From CBFGTJ01 sp965651815 (GTDB lineage Bacteria > Actinomycetota > Acidimicrobiia > Acidimicrobiales > Microtrichaceae): a stretch of 8,092 nucleotides of DNA. Positions 5,719 through 8,092 of the stretch are shown piece by piece. The notes below the pieces were generated by a model. The model saw nothing but the letters and a program-made list of their open reading frames with translations. It ran no database searches and had not been told where the DNA came from. Position 1 is the stretch's first letter. Each line of letters opens with the position of its first letter. The position numbers and the translations under genes are program-made. The DNA is taken from positions 1-8,092 of the forward strand of contig CBFGTJ010000145.1 in the NCBI GenBank assembly GCA_965651815.1. Direction: 5' to 3'.

Positions 5719-6150
5719 ATGCGACTTGAGGTCACGAGGAAGAGCGACCTGGCCGTGAAGACGCTCGTCGCGCTCTCACGCACGGAAGGCCGGCTCAAGG
5801 CCTCTGCACTCGCGGACGAGACCGGGGCGACCCCCGGGTTCATGCCGCAGGTGGTCTCACCGCTGGTCCGCAAGGGGTGGGTCTCCTCGGACCCCGGGCC
5901 GACCGGCGGTTACGCGCTGCAGGTCCCGCCGGAGGAGATCTCCGTCCTCGACGTGATCGAGGCGATCGAGGGGCCGACCGACACGACCCACTGCGTGCTC
6001 GCCGACCGGCCCTGCGGGGAGACCGGCTTCTGCTCCCTGCACGGCCCGTGGAGCTCGGCCCGCGACCTGCTGCTCGGCGGGCTCGCCAGCGTCTCGGTCG
6101 CGGACGTCCGGGACGGGCTCGTGCTCCAGCCCCGCTCCTCGGCGAACTGA
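5719..6150 (+). CDS. Rrf2-family transcriptional regulator with Fe-S cysteines (NsrR/IscR-like)
   Basis: A 143-aa cytosolic DNA-binding protein of normal Rrf2 length. The N-terminal winged helix-turn-helix covers about residues 1-70, with the recognition region SALADETGATPGFMPQVVSP (28-47) and the family wing SSDPGPTGGYAL (56-67). DVIEAIEGP (78-86) leads to three cysteines at C92, C99 and C105 (C-x6-C-x5-C), the place where NsrR, IscR and RsrR bind an iron-sulfur cluster. Possible fourth ligands include D10, aligned with the NsrR aspartate, and H108, placed like the IscR histidine; the sequence does not decide between them. The ATG at 5719 is chosen over the in-frame TTG at 5710 because TATAGT at 5705-5710 gives a leaderless start. 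It is divergent from nirK, with palindromic candidate operators in between, so repression of nirK and of itself, relieved by NO or a redox signal, is the natural inference. The NsrR name would need binding data. Confidence 0.9.
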   Translation: MRLEVTRKSDLAVKTLVALSRTEGRLKASALADETGATPGFMPQVVSPLVRKGWVSSDPGPTGGYALQVPPEEISVLDVIEAIEGPTDTTHCVLADRPCGETGFCSLHGPWSSARDLLLGGLASVSVADVRDGLVLQPRSSAN

Positions 6151-6167
6151 CCCGGACCCCGCACGCG

Positions 6168-6215
6168 GACCGGCCCCGCACGGGCTCTTTGGGGGAGAGG
6201 GAAGCGGGGCCGGTC
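6168..6215. terminator. Shared hairpin between convergent genes
   Basis: Perfect 12-bp arms GACCGGCCCCGC (6168-6179) and GCGGGGCCGGTC (6204-6215) around a 24-base loop. It sits in the 93-bp gap between the regulator stop (6150) and the phosphatase stop (6244), which face each other, so it could terminate both. No T-run is seen on either side, and the loop is longer than usual. Confidence 0.55.
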
Positions 6216-6243
6216 GTCGCTGTGGGGAGGGATTGCCCAGCTC

Positions 6244-7845
6244 CTACCCACGGACGCGGGATCCAAAACCACGCCGCTCGGCGCCGCGCCCACCGACGGC
6301 GCGCCGCGCCGCCCACGCTGCGGCCGCGGCGGCGAGTGCGGCCCCGGCGACCAGCGGCGCGCTCGGTCGGGACACCTCGAGCGGTGCGCGCAGCGGCCCC
6401 ACCGGGCGCAGCGAGCCCGGGTCGCCGGTGTCGACGACCCAGGTCGCGGCCAGCTCGGTGGCGGGGTCGGTCCCGCTCGCGTCCACGAGGTGCCACGCGG
6501 CCGAGACGTGCCGGGGCGTCACCTCGAGGGTCGTGAAGCCCCACGACTCGACCTCGTACCAGCTCGCACCGTCCGCGGTCCCCGCAAGTGCGCTCGCCAC
6601 CTTGCGCCACCCCCGTGGCAGCTGGCGGCCCATCGGCGTGGACGAGACGGACGGCACGACGAACTCCGGGGCGACCGCGGGCACGCCCGGAGCGAGGTGC
6701 CCGTCGAAGACCCATGAGGAGTGCACGTCCCCGGACACGATCACCGCATCCGAGCCCCGCGCCGCGAGCCAGCGGGCGACCCGCTCGCGCTCGGCCGGGT
6801 AGCCGTCCCACTCGTCGAGGCACACGCCCGCACCGTCGACCAGCCCGTACCCGCTCGGCGCGCCCTCGAGCAGGGTCGCGCCCGTGGGGACCGGGAGCGC
6901 CATCGGGTGCATCGTCACCTGGGTCGCGAGGAGGCACCACCTGGCGCTGCGGTCCGCGATGCGGTCCCGCAGCCACGCGCGTTGCGGTTCGCCCAGGAGC
7001 GACCTGTCGGGATCCTCGAGCGGCCCCGCGCCGGGATCGCCCGCCTGCTGGTCGCGACCCGCGATGCGGGTGTCGGTGACGACGAGCTCGGCGAGGTCGC
7101 CGGCCCGGAACGACCGCCAGAGGCGGGTGGGGTCCGACGGGTCCTCCAGGCGGGCGGGCAGCCACCGCTGCCGCGCCCCCGCGGCGGCGAGGAGCCGTTG
7201 GGCCCACGGCCCGTGCTCCTCCTCGTCGTGCCCCTTGGCGCCGCCGGCCCACGCGTTGTCCGCGATGTCGTGGTCGTCCCAGATGGTGATCATCGGGTGC
7301 CGGGCGTGCAGCGCCTGCAGGGCCGGGTCGGCGCGCAGCTGCGCGTAGCGACGGTCGTAGTCCTCGAGGGTCACGCAGTCCCGGTCCGGGTCCTGGGTGC
7401 GCTCGCCCTTGCCGCGCGTCTCGTAGATGTAGTCACCCAGGTGCACGACCACGTCGACGTCCGCCTCGGCGACGGCGCGGTAGGCGGTGAGGTGGTTGAT
7501 CGAGTGGTCGGCGCAGCACACGAGCGCGAGCCGCCACGACCCGGCTGCGCCGTCGGGCGCGGTCCGGGTCCGCCCACGCGGTGAGGCGACCCCGTCCGCG
7601 CGGAACCAGTACAGGTGGTCGGTGCCCGGACGGAGGCCGTCGACCGCGACGGTGGCCACCCGGCTGTCGGGATCCACCGGCACGGTGCCGGACCGGACCT
7701 GCCCGCGCGGCCCGCCGTGCGCCGCCCGTTCCGCGAGGTGCCACCGGACCCGCTCCGCACCCTCGACGCGGGTCCACAGCAGGACGCCGTCGGGGACGGG
7801 GTCGAAGCTCGCTACCCCGTGGGTGAAGGTCGCCGCGGTGCTCAT
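6244..7845 (-). CDS. PhoD-like phosphatase/phosphodiesterase without signal peptide
   Basis: A 533-aa PhoD-family metallophosphoesterase. PhoD enzymes hydrolyse phosphate mono- and diesters with Fe/Ca at the active site. Residues 6-100 are the PhoD N-terminal domain (FTHGVASFDPVPDGVLLWTR). The catalytic domain has a cysteine pair at 110-111 where PhoD places its iron ligand, HLGDYIYE (135-142), WDDHDIADNAW (189-199), TQVTMHP (308-314) and SGDVHSSW (371-378). All expected metal-binding motifs are present. Unlike secreted PhoD there is no Tat or other N-terminal signal, even if an upstream ATG (7872 or 7896) is used. Instead residues 496-513 are a hydrophobic alanine-rich segment followed by a basic tail, so a tail anchor or simply a cytoplasmic enzyme is possible. 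The ATG at 7845 is preferred because the domain begins right after it; no start has a good ribosome binding site. It is monocistronic between hairpins, with no recognisable phosphate-control site. Confidence 0.9.
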   Translation of the reverse strand: MSTAATFTHGVASFDPVPDGVLLWTRVEGAERVRWHLAERAAHGGPRGQVRSGTVPVDPDSRVATVAVDGLRPGTDHLYWFRADGVASPRGRTRTAPDGAAGSWRLALVCCADHSINHLTAYRAVAEADVDVVVHLGDYIYETRGKGERTQDPDRDCVTLEDYDRRYAQLRADPALQALHARHPMITIWDDHDIADNAWAGGAKGHDEEEHGPWAQRLLAAAGARQRWLPARLEDPSDPTRLWRSFRAGDLAELVVTDTRIAGRDQQAGDPGAGPLEDPDRSLLGEPQRAWLRDRIADRSARWCLLATQVTMHPMALPVPTGATLLEGAPSGYGLVDGAGVCLDEWDGYPAERERVARWLAARGSDAVIVSGDVHSSWVFDGHLAPGVPAVAPEFVVPSVSSTPMGRQLPRGWRKVASALAGTADGASWYEVESWGFTTLEVTPRHVSAAWHLVDASGTDPATELAATWVVDTGDPGSLRPVGPLRAPLEVSRPSAPLVAGAALAAAAAAWAARRAVGGRGAERRGFGSRVRG

Positions 7846-7870
7846 CGTGTCGCCCGATCCACGCCCGCCC

Positions 7871-7886
7871 ATGCCCCGACGGGCAT
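7871..7886. repeat. Short inverted repeat upstream of the phosphatase gene
   Basis: ATGCCC and GGGCAT arms around CGAC form a perfect 6-bp stem with a 4-base loop, 25 bp upstream of the preferred start. It could be a small operator or leader hairpin; the short arms make chance quite possible. Confidence 0.3.
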
Positions 7887-7900
7887 CGGTCCACACATGG

Positions 7901-7929
7901 GACGGCCCGGGCGGTGTGCCCGGGCCGTC
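7901..7929 (-). terminator. Terminator-like hairpin between the right-edge gene and the phosphatase gene
   Basis: Perfect 12-bp arms GACGGCCCGGGC (7901-7912) and GCCCGGGCCGTC (7918-7929) around a 5-base loop, 43 bp beyond the stop of the right-edge gene. There is no T-run. A second, weaker hairpin (7952-7960 with 7964-7973, one bulged base) abuts the stop itself, so termination may use two hairpins in tandem. Confidence 0.65.
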
Positions 7930-7972
7930 GAGATCAGCGCTGTCGATGGTCAGCGCACGGGCGCCGTGGCGC

Positions 7973-8092
7973 TCAGAGGTGGCGTCCGCACACGGGCCAC
8001 GGGCTCGACCCGGAGCGGGCGTGCAGCGTGCGGGCCATCGCGTCCTGGTCGGCCGGCGAGGCGGCCGCCGGGTCCACGCCCACCAGGTGGGG
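7973..8092 (-). CDS. C-terminal end of an unidentified gene (runs off the window)
   Basis: A minus-strand frame open from the window edge codes for 39 residues, beginning PHLVGVDPAAASPADQDAM and ending SPWPVCGRHL before a TGA at 7973-7975. Of its 39 sense codons, 38 end in G or C (GGA is the exception), as strong a coding signal as in the complete genes, and hairpins follow the stop directly. I do not recognise the family. The single cysteine and the Trp/Pro close to the C-terminus are the only distinctive marks. Confidence 0.65.
   Translation of the reverse strand, partial: PHLVGVDPAAASPADQDAMARTLHARSGSSPWPVCGRHL

Noticed and set aside
3833..5758. A 641-codon plus-strand open frame opposite nirK
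   Set aside because: Antisense shadow of the copper protein. It would run through the nirK promoter and operator into the regulator gene and shows no domain.
7846..7896. Upstream ATG starts (7872, 7896) for the phosphatase
   Set aside because: The extra residues (containing RRGMGGRGSGD) have no hydrophobic core, so they do not form a Tat signal, and neither start has a ribosome binding site. They cannot be fully excluded.
1..8092. CRISPR arrays, tRNA or rRNA genes, transposases or phage genes
   Set aside because: No spaced direct-repeat array, cloverleaf, terminal inverted repeat or recombinase-type protein was seen on either strand. Base composition is uniform, with no sign of a recent insertion.

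Overview
The window is very GC-rich DNA whose codons nearly always end in G or C. It carries a predicted mycothiol-dependent metal enzyme and actinomycete-style leaderless start regions (a -10 hexamer of type TANNNT six to eight bases before the start codon). Together these point to a chromosomal segment of a high-GC actinomycete; I cannot place the genus. I see no tRNA, rRNA, CRISPR array, insertion sequence, attachment site or replication origin.

Right to left on the minus strand, the window opens with the last 39 codons of an unidentified gene, followed by two hairpins. Next is a PhoD-type phosphatase/phosphodiesterase (7845-6244), which converges with a plus-strand Rrf2-family regulator (5719-6150) across a 12-bp-stem hairpin that could terminate both. 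The regulator is divergent from a membrane-anchored copper nitrite reductase-like protein (5599-4196) that has an extra N-terminal cupredoxin domain. The 119-bp divergent promoter region holds a 19-bp palindrome covering the predicted nirK -10, and an exact 11-bp copy of one side of it covering the regulator's own -10. This regulator-operator-enzyme module is the clearest functional unit here. It resembles NsrR-type control of nitrite/NO metabolism, although the signal sensed is inferred.

Below the nitrite reductase and its terminator-like hairpin comes a run of minus-strand genes. They are an AAA+ ATPase with an N-terminal winged-helix domain and a proline-rich tail (4056-2569), a single-pass membrane protein with a four-cysteine external domain (2520-1654), a LOG-family nucleotide phosphoribohydrolase (1616-912), a DinB/maleylpyruvate-isomerase-type enzyme (876-46), and the first eight codons of a further gene (24-1). 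The gaps of 21-48 bp are compatible with cotranscription, but the products share no obvious pathway.

The most promising leads are the Rrf2/nirK operator pair with the three-domain nitrite reductase, and the uncharacterised winged-helix AAA+ ATPase. I did not find evidence of a wholly new type of defence or mobile system.
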